Positions 1 to 9,920 of a stretch of 64,000 bases of DNA are shown here, piece after piece. The DNA is taken from positions 248,001 to 312,000 of the forward strand of contig NZ_NEVK01000001.1 in NCBI RefSeq assembly GCF_002261265.1, in the 5' to 3' direction. Numbering within the stretch: position 1 is the first letter of the stretch; each line of letters opens with the position of its first letter. The position numbers and the translations under genes were made by a program. This stretch comes from Bordetella genomosp. 7 (GTDB lineage Bacteria > Pseudomonadota > Gammaproteobacteria > Burkholderiales > Burkholderiaceae_B). The notes under the pieces are model-generated. The model saw nothing but the letters and a program-made list of their open reading frames with translations, made no database searches and was not told where the DNA came from.

Positions 1-2
1 TG

Positions 3-497
3 TCTTTGCTGGGACAGGTCGACGCCGCGGAAATCGACATGGCCGTCCTGATACGCCCGCCGTTTGCGCTGCCGCCCGAGCTGGCCTGGCGGCCGCTGCT
101 GCGCGAACCCATGGCGCTGGCGGTTCCCGCCGGTTTGCCTGCCCGGCCATGGCGCGAGCTGCTGGCCAGCCAGCCATTCATCCGCTACGACCGCACGTCG
201 TTCGGCGGCCGCCTGGTGGATATGTTCCTGAAGAAGCACCGCATTGCGGTGCGCGAGGCGATCGAACTGGACGAAATGGAGGCCATCGCCAACCTGGTCA
301 GGCGCGGCCTGGGCGTGGCGCTGTTGCCGCGCACGCGCCGCTTTGATGACCGGGGCCTGGACCTGTACGACCTGGGCGAAGCCGGCTTTACCCGCGATAT
401 CGGCCTGATCGTGCGCCTGCCGCACGACCCGGCCTCGTTGGCAGGGCACCTGGCCGAATGTCTGCTGAACGCCGCGGGCATGTCCTGCGGCGGCTAA
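3..497 (+). CDS. LysR-family transcriptional regulator, C-terminal part (5' truncated by window edge)
   Basis: The frame is open at the left edge, so the N-terminal winged-helix DNA-binding domain lies outside the window. The visible 164 residues resemble the effector-binding (periplasmic-binding-protein-like) domain of LysR regulators. They include an internal segment of the form ELDEMEAIANLVRRGLGVALLP, which matches the usual helix and loop near the second subdomain, with the typical G-x-G-x-A-L-L-P motif. The TTG at base 6 is therefore not a real start. The gene converges on serA with 28 bases between the stop codons. The target genes and the effector cannot be told from this fragment. Confidence 0.8.
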   Translation, partial: SLLGQVDAAEIDMAVLIRPPFALPPELAWRPLLREPMALAVPAGLPARPWRELLASQPFIRYDRTSFGGRLVDMFLKKHRIAVREAIELDEMEAIANLVRRGLGVALLPRTRRFDDRGLDLYDLGEAGFTRDIGLIVRLPHDPASLAGHLAECLLNAAGMSCGG

Positions 498-501
498 GGC
501 C

Positions 502-523
502 GGCGGGCGCCAGTTTGCCCGCC
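502..523. terminator. Short GC hairpin between convergent LysR gene and serA
   Basis: GGCGGGC (502-508) pairs with GCCCGCC (517-523) around an 8-base loop that contains TTT. It fills the 28-base gap between two convergent stop codons, so a bidirectional terminator is plausible. There is no strong T-tract on either side. Confidence 0.5.
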
Positions 524-525
524 GC

Positions 526-1734
526 TCAGGGCGTGCGGATCACGTCGCAGCGCACGGTGATGGGGTGGCTGCACAGCGCGGTCATGACGGCGTCGCTGAC
601 TTCGCCATCCACATCGGTGATCACGTAGCCGATCTGGCCGCGCGTCTGCAGGTTCTGGCTGAGGATGTTCAGCCCCTGATCGGCGAGCAGGCTGTCCAGG
701 GCGCCCAGCGCGCCGGGGGCATTGCGGTGCACGTGCAGGATGCGCGCGGCGCCGGCCGGCTCCAGATAGGGCAGTTCAGGGAAATTGACGGCGCTCTTGG
801 TTGTGCCCGATTGCAGGAAGCGCACCAGTTTCTCGGCCACTTCGCGGCCGATGTTTTCCTGGGATTCCTGGGTGCTGCCGCCGATGTGCGGGGTAAGCAG
901 CACGTTGGGCAAGCCGATCAAGGGGCTGTCAAGGGGTTCGTCCACGCCCTTGGGTTCGACCGGAAATACATCGAGCGCCGCGCCGGCCAGATGGCCCGAT
1001 GTCAGGGCGGCGTGCAGCGCGGCAATGTCCACGACGGTGCCGCGCGATGCATTGATAAGAATAGCGCCACGCTTCATGCGGGCCAGCGCATCGGCGTCGA
1101 TAATGTTCTGTGTGCTCTTGCCGCCGGGCACATGCAGCGTCACGACGTCGGCTTGCTGCAGCAATTCATCGAGCGACCCTGCGGGGCGGGCGTTGCCCAG
1201 CGGCAGCTTGGCTTCCACGTCGTGATACACCACGCGCATGCCCATCGCTTCGGCCAGCGTGCCGACCTGGGAGCCGATGTTGCCATAGCCCACGATACCC
1301 AGCGTCTTGCCGCGGGTCTCGAACGCGCCGGCGGCCGACTTGTCCCAGTGGCCCAGGTGTACGCGCGCGTTCTTCTCGGGGATGCGGCGCAGCAGCAGGA
1401 TGGCCTCGCCCAGCACCAGTTCGGCTACCGAGCGGGTGTTGGAAAACGGCGCATTGAACACCGGCACGCCGCGCTGCATGGCGGTGTTCAGGTCGACCTG
1501 GTTGGTGCCGATGCAGAAGCACCCCACCACGCGCAGATCGGGCGCGGCCGCCAGCGCTTCGGCGTCAAGGTGCGTGCGTGAGCGGATGCCCGCCACCTGC
1601 GCATCGCGCAGGGCCGCATGCAGTTCGGCGGGCGGCAGCGCGCTGGCGTGCGTGACGATATCGGTGTAGCCCGCGGCGGTGAAGACGTCGCGCGCGCGGG
1701 GGTGGATATTTTCAAACAGGACGATCTGGGCCAT
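526..1734 (-). CDS. serA: D-3-phosphoglycerate dehydrogenase
   Basis: This NAD-dependent enzyme oxidises 3-phosphoglycerate to 3-phosphohydroxypyruvate, the first step of serine synthesis. The ATG at 1734 gives 402 residues beginning MAQIVLFENIHP, close to the 410 residues of the E. coli type. A 20-residue upstream extension is open but has no family likeness. The Rossmann motif GYGNIG is at about 149-154. The catalytic trio is R231 (NASRG), E260 (DVFPVEP) and H283 (TPHIGGST). A C-terminal ACT domain (about 325-402) fits serine feedback inhibition. It follows phoB-phoR on the same strand after about 90 bases, so it may have its own promoter. Confidence 0.95.
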   Translation of the reverse strand: MAQIVLFENIHPRARDVFTAAGYTDIVTHASALPPAELHAALRDAQVAGIRSRTHLDAEALAAAPDLRVVGCFCIGTNQVDLNTAMQRGVPVFNAPFSNTRSVAELVLGEAILLLRRIPEKNARVHLGHWDKSAAGAFETRGKTLGIVGYGNIGSQVGTLAEAMGMRVVYHDVEAKLPLGNARPAGSLDELLQQADVVTLHVPGGKSTQNIIDADALARMKRGAILINASRGTVVDIAALHAALTSGHLAGAALDVFPVEPKGVDEPLDSPLIGLPNVLLTPHIGGSTQESQENIGREVAEKLVRFLQSGTTKSAVNFPELPYLEPAGAARILHVHRNAPGALGALDSLLADQGLNILSQNLQTRGQIGYVITDVDGEVSDAVMTALCSHPITVRCDVIRTP

Positions 1735-1824
1735 AGAAGCTTGGTGCAAGAATGGAAGGTGATGCCCGTATTGTGGCGCAGTTCGCGCGCGCAACGCACA
1801 GAGGCCATTTGGCCGGTGTGGCGA

Positions 1825-3123
1825 TCAGGCCGCCACGATCCGTTCCGCGGGGAAATGCAGGGCAAACGTGCTGCCCTTGCCGACTTCGCTGGTGATCAGC
1901 AGTTCGGCATCGTGCCGGATGGCGATGTGTTTGGTGATGGCCAGGCCCAGCCCTGTGCCGCCGGCGGCGCGCGAGCGGCCGCGGTCGACCCGGTAGAAGC
2001 GCTCGGTCAGCCGCGGCAGATGCGGCGCCGCGATGCCGATGCCGGTGTCCTGCACGCTGAAGCGCGCCCCGCCGTCGGGTTCGCTGCGCCATTGCACGGT
2101 GATCGTGCCGCCGTCGGGCGTGTAACGCACGGCATTGGTCAGCAGGTTCGACATCGCCGAAGCCAGCTCGGTTTCGGCGCCGAGCACATCGAGTGATTCG
2201 TCGATATTCCACGAGAATTCGTGGCGCCCTCCGGACAGGGCCTCTATCTGCTCGCGCGCCCTGCGCAGCAGCGCGGGCAGGTCCACGGCGTGAGGGTCCG
2301 ATCCCGGCGAGGATTCCAGCGTCGACAGTGTCAGCAGGTCTTCCACGATGGCCTGCATGCGGCGCGCCTGCTCGTGCATCAGGCCCAGGTATTGTTCGCG
2401 CTGCGAGTCGTCCAGGGCCTCGGGCGGCATGTCGCGCAGCGTTTCCAGAAAACCCGCCAGCACCGTCAGCGGCGTGCGCAGTTCGTGCGATACGTTGGCC
2501 ACGAAATCGCGGCGCGTGGTCTCAAGCTTTTCAATCTGCGTGACATCGCGCGTGATCAACAGGCGCCGGTTGCTGGCATACGCAGCCAGATGCATCATCA
2601 TGACGCGTTCCTGGTCGCCGTGCGCCAGGCGCACCAGCACCGGTTCGGGCCAGCTGTCGCGATGCGCGTAAGCCACGAACTCCGGATCGCGCAGCAGGTT
2701 GAGCAGGTTGGTGCCCCGGTCGGCGGGCAGGCTCAGCCCCAGATGGTGCCGCGCCACCCGGTTGCACCAATCGATCTGGAAGTCTTCATTGAGCGTGACC
2801 ACGCCGTCGGGCAGGGCCTGGGCAGCGGCCAGCATGCCTTGCATGGTGGCGCGCGTCTCGGCCAGTTCGCGCGCCCGCGCCCGGGTATAGCGGTAAAGCG
2901 GCGCAAGTATGTCGTCCCAGGGGCCCACGGACGCCGGCGGAGACGTTTCGGGGTGGTGCGCCCAACGCGATACCGCGCTCAGGCGCCAGCTGCGCCAGAA
3001 CAACAAGCCCAGCAGGGCCGCGCAGAAGACCACCCAGCCGGCGGGTGCGCCCGCCAGCCAGTGCACAAACAACGCAAAGGCCGCCCACAGGGCGACCAGG
3101 AAAATAGTGCGCAGCCAGATCAT
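1825..3123 (-). CDS. phoR: Phosphate regulon sensor histidine kinase PhoR
   Basis: PhoR is the membrane kinase/phosphatase partner of PhoB in the phosphate-starvation response. The 432-residue protein has two N-terminal membrane segments (about 5-20 and 28-43) with almost no periplasmic loop, as in other PhoR proteins. A PAS domain follows (about 95-195), then the H-box VSHELRTP with phospho-acceptor H213, and an HATPase_c domain with the N-box NLLTNAVRYTPDGG, DTGIGI and a GGTGLGLAI segment. The start is 9 bases after the phoB stop, so the two form one transcript. No odd features. Confidence 0.95.
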   Translation of the reverse strand: MIWLRTIFLVALWAAFALFVHWLAGAPAGWVVFCAALLGLLFWRSWRLSAVSRWAHHPETSPPASVGPWDDILAPLYRYTRARARELAETRATMQGMLAAAQALPDGVVTLNEDFQIDWCNRVARHHLGLSLPADRGTNLLNLLRDPEFVAYAHRDSWPEPVLVRLAHGDQERVMMMHLAAYASNRRLLITRDVTQIEKLETTRRDFVANVSHELRTPLTVLAGFLETLRDMPPEALDDSQREQYLGLMHEQARRMQAIVEDLLTLSTLESSPGSDPHAVDLPALLRRAREQIEALSGGRHEFSWNIDESLDVLGAETELASAMSNLLTNAVRYTPDGGTITVQWRSEPDGGARFSVQDTGIGIAAPHLPRLTERFYRVDRGRSRAAGGTGLGLAITKHIAIRHDAELLITSEVGKGSTFALHFPAERIVAA

Positions 3124-3132
3124 CGTGGCGTT

Positions 3133-3831
<699 letters not shown>

Positions 3832-4009
3832 GGCGGTCGAGGCAGTCAATGTTCAAGTGGGCGCTTCTGCGGCGCGAACATTGCGATAGTATGGCCGGAA
3901 TATTTCAGGTATGTGACCAGGCAGGGGCGGCACGGCGTTTTCGTGCCGGCCGGCCGGTGCGGCGCGGCCTCGATCGGCTACCATTGCGTCATATACCGGG
4001 ATACCAGCC

Positions 4010-4780
4010 ATGCAACAGAACCCTGCCACTCCATCCGAGCCCGAACACGGCACGACGCATTTCGGCTTCCAGTCGGTGCCCGAAACCGAGAAAGCCCGCA
4101 AAGTTGCCGAGGTGTTCCATTCCGTGGCCTCGCGCTACGACGTCATGAACGACCTGATGTCGGGCGGACTGCACCGCGTCTGGAAGGCCTTCACCATCGG
4201 GCGCGCGGCGATCCGCCCCGGCATGAAAGTGCTGGACATCGCCGGCGGCACGGGCGACCTGGCGCGCGCCTTCGCGCGGCGGGCCGGCCCTTCGGGCGAA
4301 GTATGGCTCACCGACATCAACGATTCGATGCTGCGCGTGGGCCGCGATCGCCTGACCGACGCCGGCCTGCTGCTGCCCATTGCCGTGTGCGACGCCGAGC
4401 GTCTGCCGTTTCCATCGGGTTATTTCGATCGCGTCAGCGTGGCGTTCGGCCTGCGCAACATGACCCACAAAGACCGCGCGCTGGCCGAAATGACGCGCGT
4501 GCTCAAGCCGGGCGGCAAGCTGCTGGTGCTGGAGTTTTCCCGGGTCGCCAAGCCGCTGGCCCCCGCCTATGACTGGTATTCCTTCAACGTGCTGCCCTGG
4601 CTGGGCAAGCGGGTCGCGGGCGACGAAGCCAGCTACCGCTACCTGGCCGAGTCCATCCGCATGCACCCCGACCAGGACACTCTGGCTGGCATGATGCGCA
4701 CCGCCGGTCTCGAGCGCGTGCAGTACTTCAACCTGACGGCCGGCGTGGCCGCCCTGCACGAGGGCGTGCGGCTGGCCTGA
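4010..4780 (+). CDS. ubiE: Ubiquinone/menaquinone C-methyltransferase
   Basis: UbiE is the SAM-dependent methyltransferase that carries out C-methylation in ubiquinone synthesis (2-methoxy-6-polyprenyl-benzoquinol to the 3-methyl form). The 256-residue length is usual. Seen in the protein: [38 protein letters not shown] at the N-terminus, which is the first UbiE signature, the SAM-binding motif [10 protein letters not shown], and the region [16 protein letters not shown], the second signature. It begins a plus-strand run that leads on to ubiJ and ubiB. The 178-base divergent gap from phoB should hold both promoters. Confidence 0.96.
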   Translation: MQQNPATPSEPEHGTTHFGFQSVPETEKARKVAEVFHSVASRYDVMNDLMSGGLHRVWKAFTIGRAAIRPGMKVLDIAGGTGDLARAFARRAGPSGEVWLTDINDSMLRVGRDRLTDAGLLLPIAVCDAERLPFPSGYFDRVSVAFGLRNMTHKDRALAEMTRVLKPGGKLLVLEFSRVAKPLAPAYDWYSFNVLPWLGKRVAGDEASYRYLAESIRMHPDQDTLAGMMRTAGLERVQYFNLTAGVAALHEGVRLA

Positions 4781-4795
4781 CCCCCCGCAGGGGGG
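4781..4795. terminator. C6/G6 hairpin directly after the ubiE stop
   Basis: Six Cs, a GCA loop and six Gs start at the base after the ubiE stop codon. It is a strong small hairpin without a following T-run, so it could stall or protect transcript ends rather than act as a standard intrinsic terminator. Confidence 0.35.
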
Positions 4796-4957
4796 AACTT
4801 GTCGCCCGCGGGCTTGTCCGTTATTCTCTGGGTATTCAGTTAGTTGTAAGAAACCCTCCGGCAGAGACGCCGGCCGCACTGCGGCCTGCTCGCGCCCCTG
4901 GCCGGAAGCCCCTCGCGGCGCCTCGCCCGGCGCCCGTGCCCCAAGGAGTCACATCTT

Positions 4958-5965
4958 ATGTTTCGTTCCCGATTCACCCGGTTGCTGGCCGCGGCGCTGA
5001 TCGCCGTTGCGGGCAGCGCCATGATGGCCGTGTCGTTCGACGCCGAGGCCCGCCGCATGGGCGGCGGCAGCAGCGTCGGCCGCCAGTCCAGCAACGTCAT
5101 GCAGCAGCGGCAGGCCACGACGCCGCCGGCCACCACCACCAACCGCAGCGCGGCGCCCGCCACCGGCGCCGCCGCAGGCACGGCAGCGGCCGGCGCCGCC
5201 GCCAAGAGCGGCATGTCGCGCTGGCTGGGCCCCATCGCTGGCATCGCGGCGGGCCTGGGCATTGCCGCGCTCCTGTCGCACCTGGGGCTGTCGGGCGCCT
5301 TCGCCGAGTTCCTGTCCAGCATGCTGCTGATCGCGCTGGTGGTGTTTGCCGTCATGTTCATCGTGCGCCGCCTGCGCGGCGCGGGTCCGCGCACGGCCAC
5401 GCAGGGCGCCTACGGTGCCCACTCGGCCCGCCAGGACGGCTCCGGCCAGTCGCAGCAGTCCATGTGGCGCCAGGCCGCCACCCCGGCGCCGGCCCAACCG
5501 GCCGCCGCGGCTTCGGCCGCCGTTGCGGCGGCTCCGGCTGCCGTTGCGCAGCCCGCCGACGGCGACACCAACAACTGGTATATCCCTGGCGACTTCAACA
5601 GCACCGAGTTCCTGGCCAAGGCCAAAGAGCAGTTCGTGAAAATCCAGGCCATCTGGGACAGCGGCGACACCGACCGCCTGCGCGAATTCCTTACCGACGA
5701 CCTGATCGCCGAACTGAAGCAGCAGCTGGCCGAGCGCGGCGCCGCGCCCAACCAGACCGAAGTCGTGCTGCTCAACGCCGAACTGCTGGGTATTGAAACG
5801 GTGTCCGACGGCCACCTGGCCAGTGTGCGCTTCTCGGGCATGCTGCGCGAAGCCCCCGGCACCGAGGCCTTCCGCTTCGAAGAGGTCTGGAACCTGTTCA
5901 AGCCCCAGCAAGGCGGCTGGCTTCTTGCCGGCATCCAGCAGATTCCCGTCGAATACGCCAGCTGA
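4958..5965 (+). CDS. Tim44-like domain membrane protein
   Basis: 335 residues. The N-terminus (about 1-30) looks like a signal peptide or anchor ending near FDAEARRMGGGSS. A Gln/Ala/Thr-rich low-complexity stretch follows, then two membrane segments (about 89-109 and 117-137). A second Pro/Ala-rich linker precedes a C-terminal Tim44-like domain (about 195-330, including FNSTEFLAKAKEQFVKIQAIWDSGDTDRLREFLTDDL). In bacteria this domain occurs in inner-membrane proteins of poorly defined role; transport or membrane protein handling has been suggested. It lies between ubiE and ubiJ-ubiB, but a role in quinone synthesis is only inferred from position. Confidence 0.8.
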   Translation: MFRSRFTRLLAAALIAVAGSAMMAVSFDAEARRMGGGSSVGRQSSNVMQQRQATTPPATTTNRSAAPATGAAAGTAAAGAAAKSGMSRWLGPIAGIAAGLGIAALLSHLGLSGAFAEFLSSMLLIALVVFAVMFIVRRLRGAGPRTATQGAYGAHSARQDGSGQSQQSMWRQAATPAPAQPAAAASAAVAAAPAAVAQPADGDTNNWYIPGDFNSTEFLAKAKEQFVKIQAIWDSGDTDRLREFLTDDLIAELKQQLAERGAAPNQTEVVLLNAELLGIETVSDGHLASVRFSGMLREAPGTEAFRFEEVWNLFKPQQGGWLLAGIQQIPVEYAS

Positions 5966-6108
5966 GCCTGGCGTGGCGTTCCCGCGGATCGCGGCGCGGC
6001 CTGTCCGCAGCCGCCACCGCGGGCGCGGGCGGGCGTCCGACCCGGTAAACTCCGGGTTTGTCCGTTAAATCGGCCGGGCCCGCGGGCACGCCGGCCCGCC
6101 TAGCACTG

Positions 6109-6747
6109 ATGCAGCCTTTTCCTTTTCTTCCCACCCCGGCGCGCGTGGCTGTCCGCGCGCTGAACGCCTTGCTGGCCCGCGAACCCTGGGCGCGCGAACG
6201 CCTGGAGCGCCACGCAGGCAAGACGGTGCGGTTCGTGCTCGGCGGCTTTACGGCGGGCCTGGCGATCAACAGCGACGGCTACGCCGACCAGGCCGATGCG
6301 GCCGTGGTGCCCGACGTAACGCTCACGGTCGATCCGGCCAAGTTCAATCCCCTGCGCCTGCTGCCCGGCCAGGAACGCCCCGACGTGGCCGAGGCCACGC
6401 ACATTTCGGGCGAGGCCGCGCTGGCCCGGGTGGTGGCCGACCTGGCCGCCCACCTGCGCTGGGACCCCGAAGACGACCTGGCGCGGCTGGTGGGCGATAT
6501 TCCCGCGGCGCGCCTGACCGCCGGCGCGCGCGCGGCCAACGAGGGCCTGCGCTCGGCCACCGCGGCCGTGGCCCGCAATGTGTCTGAATACCTGTCCGAA
6601 GAGCGCGGCGTGCTGGCGGGCGCGCCGCTGCTGGCCCAGTGGCGGCTCGACCACGCCGACCTGGTCACGCGCGCAGACGACCTGCGGCGTCGCATGGCCG
6701 CCCTGGACACACGCATCGCCCGCCTGGGCCGACAGCGGGGCGCCTGA
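6109..6747 (+). CDS. ubiJ: Ubiquinone biosynthesis accessory factor UbiJ (SCP2 domain)
   Basis: A 212-residue protein with an N-terminal SCP2 sterol-carrier-like lipid-binding domain (about 15-120, with [19 protein letters not shown]) and a C-terminal helical or coiled-coil tail (about 150-212). In the known system UbiJ helps organise the soluble Ubi complex and may carry the polyprenyl intermediate. The ATG at 6109 (MQPFPFLP) is chosen over an in-frame upstream start at 6058 because family members begin near this hydrophobic segment. ubiB starts 5 bases after its stop, so they are co-transcribed and probably translationally coupled. Confidence 0.85.
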   Translation: MQPFPFLPTPARVAVRALNALLAREPWARERLERHAGKTVRFVLGGFTAGLAINSDGYADQADAAVVPDVTLTVDPAKFNPLRLLPGQERPDVAEATHISGEAALARVVADLAAHLRWDPEDDLARLVGDIPAARLTAGARAANEGLRSATAAVARNVSEYLSEERGVLAGAPLLAQWRLDHADLVTRADDLRRRMAALDTRIARLGRQRGA

Positions 6748-6751
6748 ATCC

Positions 6752-8305
6752 ATGCCGACACTCCTGCGACTGCTGCGCATTCTTTATGTGGCATTCCGGT
6801 ACGGGCTGGACGACCTGGTGTTGTCCAGCCTGGACCGTCCCCTGGCCCGCGGCCTGCGCTGGACGCTGCGCCTGGGCATGCGCCCGCGCGCCCCACGCGG
6901 CCTGAGGCTGCGGCGCGCGCTTGAATCGCTGGGCCCCATCTTCGTCAAGTTCGGGCAGATGCTGTCGACGCGGCGCGACCTGATCCCCGCCGATATCGCC
7001 GACGAACTGGCGCTGCTGCAAGACCGCGTGCCGCCGTTTCCCTCGGCCCAGGCCGCCGCCTGCATCGAGACGGCGCTGGGCGCGCCGCCGTCCGAGCTGT
7101 TCGCGCAATTCGAAGTGGACCCGGTGGCGTCCGCATCTATCGCCCAGGTGCACTTTGCCGTGCTGCACGACGGCCGCGAAGTGGCCGTGAAGGTGCTGCG
7201 CCCCGGTATGCGCGAAGCCATCGAGCGCGACCTGTCGCTGCTGCGCACCGTGGCGCGCATCATCGAGCGCACCGGCCCCGATGGCCGCCGCCTGAAGCCG
7301 CGCGAGGTGGTGGCCGAATTCGACAACTACCTGCACGACGAACTCGACCTGGTGCGCGAGGCCGCCAACTGCAGCCAGCTGCGGCGCAACTTCGATCCGG
7401 CTTCCGGGCGCGGCGAGCTGCTGATCGTGCCCGAGGTCATCTGGGAATACACCGCGCCCACCGTATTCACCATGCAGCGCATGTATGGCATACCGGTGGG
7501 GCAGGTAGACCGCCTGCGCGCGGCCGGCATCGATATCCCCAGGCTCGCGCGCAGCGGCGTCGATATCTTCTTTACCCAGGTGTTTACCGACGGCTTCTTC
7601 CATGCCGACATGCATCCGGGCAACATCTATGTGTCGGACCAGCCCGAAACCCTGGGCCGCTATATTGCGCTGGACTTCGGCATCGTCGGTTCGCTGTCCG
7701 AGTTCGACAAGAACTACCTGGCCCAGAACTTCCTGGCCTTCTTCCATCGCGACTACCGCCGCGTCGCGCAACTGCACATCGAATCGGGCTGGGTGCCGCC
7801 GGATACCCGCGAAGAAGCGCTCGAAGGCGCCGTGCGCGCCGTGTGCGAGCCGTACTTCGACCGTCCGCTGGCCGAGATATCGCTGGGGCAGGTGCTGTTG
7901 CGCCTGTTCCAGACCTCGCGCCGCTTCAATGTCGAGATCCAGCCGCAACTGGTGCTGCTGCAGAAAACGCTGCTCAACGTCGAGGGGCTGGGCCGCCAGC
8001 TGGACCCGAACCTTGATCTCTGGAAGACGGCCAAGCCGTATCTCGAGAATTGGATGCGCCAGCGCATGGGCCTTGACGGCCTGCGCAAGTCGCTTGCCAA
8101 AGAAGCCACGCAATGGTCGCAGATTCTGCCGGCCCTGCCGCGGCTCGTGCATGAACAGCTCAGCCGGCCCAACGTAGATCCGTTGGTGCTGCTCGAGCTG
8201 GCCCGCCTGCGCCAGACGCAGGAACGGGGCAATCGCCTGCTGGCCGTCGTGGCGGCCGTGCTGGCGGCAGCAGTGGGGGTGGCCCTGTGGGCGTTACAAC
8301 GCTGA
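6752..8305 (+). CDS. ubiB: Ubiquinone biosynthesis protein UbiB, ABC1/ADCK kinase-like
   Basis: 517 residues starting [18 protein letters not shown]. UbiB is a membrane-bound atypical protein-kinase-like ATPase needed for ubiquinone synthesis. Seen: the family-specific [14 protein letters not shown] (the KxGQ motif that covers the active site), the Ala-rich nucleotide loop [18 protein letters not shown] with the kinase lysine, [10 protein letters not shown] (catalytic loop) and LDFGIVG (DFG equivalent). The C-terminus ends in a membrane anchor ([20 protein letters not shown]). The start just after ubiJ and the usual length support the chosen ATG. Confidence 0.96.
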   Translation: MPTLLRLLRILYVAFRYGLDDLVLSSLDRPLARGLRWTLRLGMRPRAPRGLRLRRALESLGPIFVKFGQMLSTRRDLIPADIADELALLQDRVPPFPSAQAAACIETALGAPPSELFAQFEVDPVASASIAQVHFAVLHDGREVAVKVLRPGMREAIERDLSLLRTVARIIERTGPDGRRLKPREVVAEFDNYLHDELDLVREAANCSQLRRNFDPASGRGELLIVPEVIWEYTAPTVFTMQRMYGIPVGQVDRLRAAGIDIPRLARSGVDIFFTQVFTDGFFHADMHPGNIYVSDQPETLGRYIALDFGIVGSLSEFDKNYLAQNFLAFFHRDYRRVAQLHIESGWVPPDTREEALEGAVRAVCEPYFDRPLAEISLGQVLLRLFQTSRRFNVEIQPQLVLLQKTLLNVEGLGRQLDPNLDLWKTAKPYLENWMRQRMGLDGLRKSLAKEATQWSQILPALPRLVHEQLSRPNVDPLVLLELARLRQTQERGNRLLAVVAAVLAAAVGVALWALQR

Positions 8306-8327
8306 CCCGCTGATTCGCCGCGCCGCG

Positions 8328-8360
8328 CTGTCATGAGTTCGTCATCGGGCTGTCATGACA
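8328..8360 (+). promoter_or_regulatory. Putative PhoB box: three 11-bp-spaced CTGTCAT-like repeats
   Basis: CTGTCAT (8328-8334), TCGTCAT (8339-8345) and CTGTCAT (8350-8356, continuing GACAG) recur at exactly 11-base spacing. This is the known architecture of PhoB-binding sites (direct CTGTCA repeats 11 bases apart). An AT-rich GATAAAT at 8378-8384 lies about 17 bases further on and could be the -10 element. It sits upstream of the diiron-protein gene at 8484, in the window that also carries phoBR. Site function is inferred; the repeats are directly visible. Confidence 0.75.
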
Positions 8361-8483
8361 GTTTCGCGCGGTGCGGCGATAAATAACCCTGCGCGAATAA
8401 CGTGCGAGGTCCGAGCCGTAGCTACCGGTACGGCATTTTTTGAAAGTCATTAAAGCCCCACGCGGGACCAACAAGGGCACACC

Positions 8484-9368
8484 ATGCTTTATCCTGAACT
8501 ATTCAAGACCATGGAAGCCGTGCGCTGGAACATGGCAAGCGACATACCCTGGGACGATTTCGACGGCAGCAAGCTGTCGGATGAGCAGGCGTATACCATC
8601 AAGATGAACGCCATCACCGAATGGGCGGCGCTGCCGGCCACCGAGATGTTCTTGCGCGATAACCGCGGCGACAGCGATTTCTGCGCGTTCATGTCGGTAT
8701 GGTTCTTCGAAGAGCAGAAGCATTCGTTGGTGCTGATCGAATACCTGCGGCGGTTCCGTCCCGAGCTCGTGCCCACCGAAGAAGAGCTGCACAAGGTGCG
8801 CTTCGAGTTCGACCCGGCGCCCGAGCTCGAGACGCTGATGCTGCACTTTTGCGGCGAGGTGCGCCTGAACCACTGGTACCGGCGCGCCGCCGAGTGGCAT
8901 ACCGAACCGGTCATCAAGGCGATATACCAGACCATCTCGCGCGACGAGGCGCGCCATGCCGGCGCGTACCTGCAATACATGCGCCGCGCGTTGCACGAGC
9001 GCGGCGACCGCGTCAGCGAGCAGGCGCGGCTGTCATTCTCGAAGATCGGCGTGCTGATGGCCTCGGCCAGCCGCACGGCGCAGGCCATGCACCCCACCAA
9101 CCTGCATGTCAACAAGGATCTCTTCCCCAACGACACCGTGCAGTCGCGCCTGCCCGACCCGGGCTGGCTGGAGCACTGGCTGGACACGCAGATTCGTTTT
9201 GACGGCGCCTGGGAACAGAAGGTGGCCAGCCGCATTCTGCATATCCTGTCCACCCTGATGGGCCGCACCTTCGAGACCGTGAAGGACCTGAACCGTTTCC
9301 GCAAGGAAATGGTCCAGCAGTCGGCCCGCGACGGGCAATCAGGGCTGATTCTGCCTGCCGGCGCCTGA
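8484..9368 (+). CDS. Ferritin-like diiron-carboxylate protein (acyl-ACP-desaturase-like fold)
   Basis: 294 residues, all-helical in look. Likely iron ligands form two pairs: E46 with the cluster E76/E77-x-x-H80 (FFEEQKH), and the second-half set E126 region with D154-E155-x-x-H158 (RDEARHAG). This E...EExxH / E...DExRH pattern belongs to the ferritin-like diiron superfamily that includes soluble acyl-ACP desaturases and related oxidases. The substrate is not known; a fatty acyl or other small hydrophobic substrate is possible. It is preceded by a 178-base gap holding the putative PhoB box, which would make it a phosphate-starvation gene. Start ATG at 8484 follows the motif ACAAGGGCAC. Confidence 0.7.
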   Translation: MLYPELFKTMEAVRWNMASDIPWDDFDGSKLSDEQAYTIKMNAITEWAALPATEMFLRDNRGDSDFCAFMSVWFFEEQKHSLVLIEYLRRFRPELVPTEEELHKVRFEFDPAPELETLMLHFCGEVRLNHWYRRAAEWHTEPVIKAIYQTISRDEARHAGAYLQYMRRALHERGDRVSEQARLSFSKIGVLMASASRTAQAMHPTNLHVNKDLFPNDTVQSRLPDPGWLEHWLDTQIRFDGAWEQKVASRILHILSTLMGRTFETVKDLNRFRKEMVQQSARDGQSGLILPAGA

Positions 9369-9407
9369 GCGCGCCGCGGGCGGCGGGGCGCGGCGTACAA
9401 TCGCCGC

Positions 9408-9899
9408 ATGTCCGCCGCCCGCTTCGAATCCAAGATACTGTCCCGCGACGCCTGCGTCGCCGCCATTGCCCAGGGCACACTGCCCAGGCCGCTGGTGTTC
9501 ACCAACGGCGTGTTCGACATTCTGCACCGCGGGCATGCCACCTACCTGGACCAGGCCGCGCAATTGGGCGCGACGCTGGTCGTGGCCATCAACACCGACG
9601 ATTCGGTGCGCAGGCTGGGCAAGGGCAGCGACCGCCCCCTGAACCGCCAGGAAGACCGCGCCGCCTTGCTGGCGGCGCTGGGCTGTGTCGGCGCGGTGAC
9701 GATGTTCCATGAAGACACGCCGGTCCAGATCATCGGCCAACTGCGCCCCGACATTATCGTGAAGGGCGGCGACTACGATATGGAAAAACTGCCCGAAACC
9801 GCGCTGGTGCGCAGTTGGGGCGGACGCGCCGTCGCCATTCCGTTCGAGTTCGAACGCTCGACCACGTCGCTGGTGAAGAAGATCCGCGCCGGCGGCTGA
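9408..9899 (+). CDS. rfaE2: D-glycero-beta-D-manno-heptose 1-phosphate adenylyltransferase
   Basis: This enzyme transfers AMP from ATP to heptose 1-phosphate to make ADP-heptose, the LPS inner-core precursor. At 163 residues it is the stand-alone C-terminal half of what is HldE in enteric bacteria, so the kinase half must be elsewhere. Visible motifs: TNGVFDILHRGHATYL, which carries the HxGH nucleotidyltransferase signature, and a C-terminal region IPFEFERSTTSLVKKI. It converges on tolC with 21 bases between the stops. Confidence 0.94.
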   Translation: MSAARFESKILSRDACVAAIAQGTLPRPLVFTNGVFDILHRGHATYLDQAAQLGATLVVAINTDDSVRRLGKGSDRPLNRQEDRAALLAALGCVGAVTMFHEDTPVQIIGQLRPDIIVKGGDYDMEKLPETALVRSWGGRAVAIPFEFERSTTSLVKKIRAGG

Positions 9900-9920
9900 G
9901 CGCCGTACGCCCGCGGCCGC

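Noticed and set aside
3832-4009. Pho box upstream of phoB
   Set aside because: No pair of 11-spaced CTGTCAT-like repeats is seen in this gap; autoregulation cannot be supported from here.
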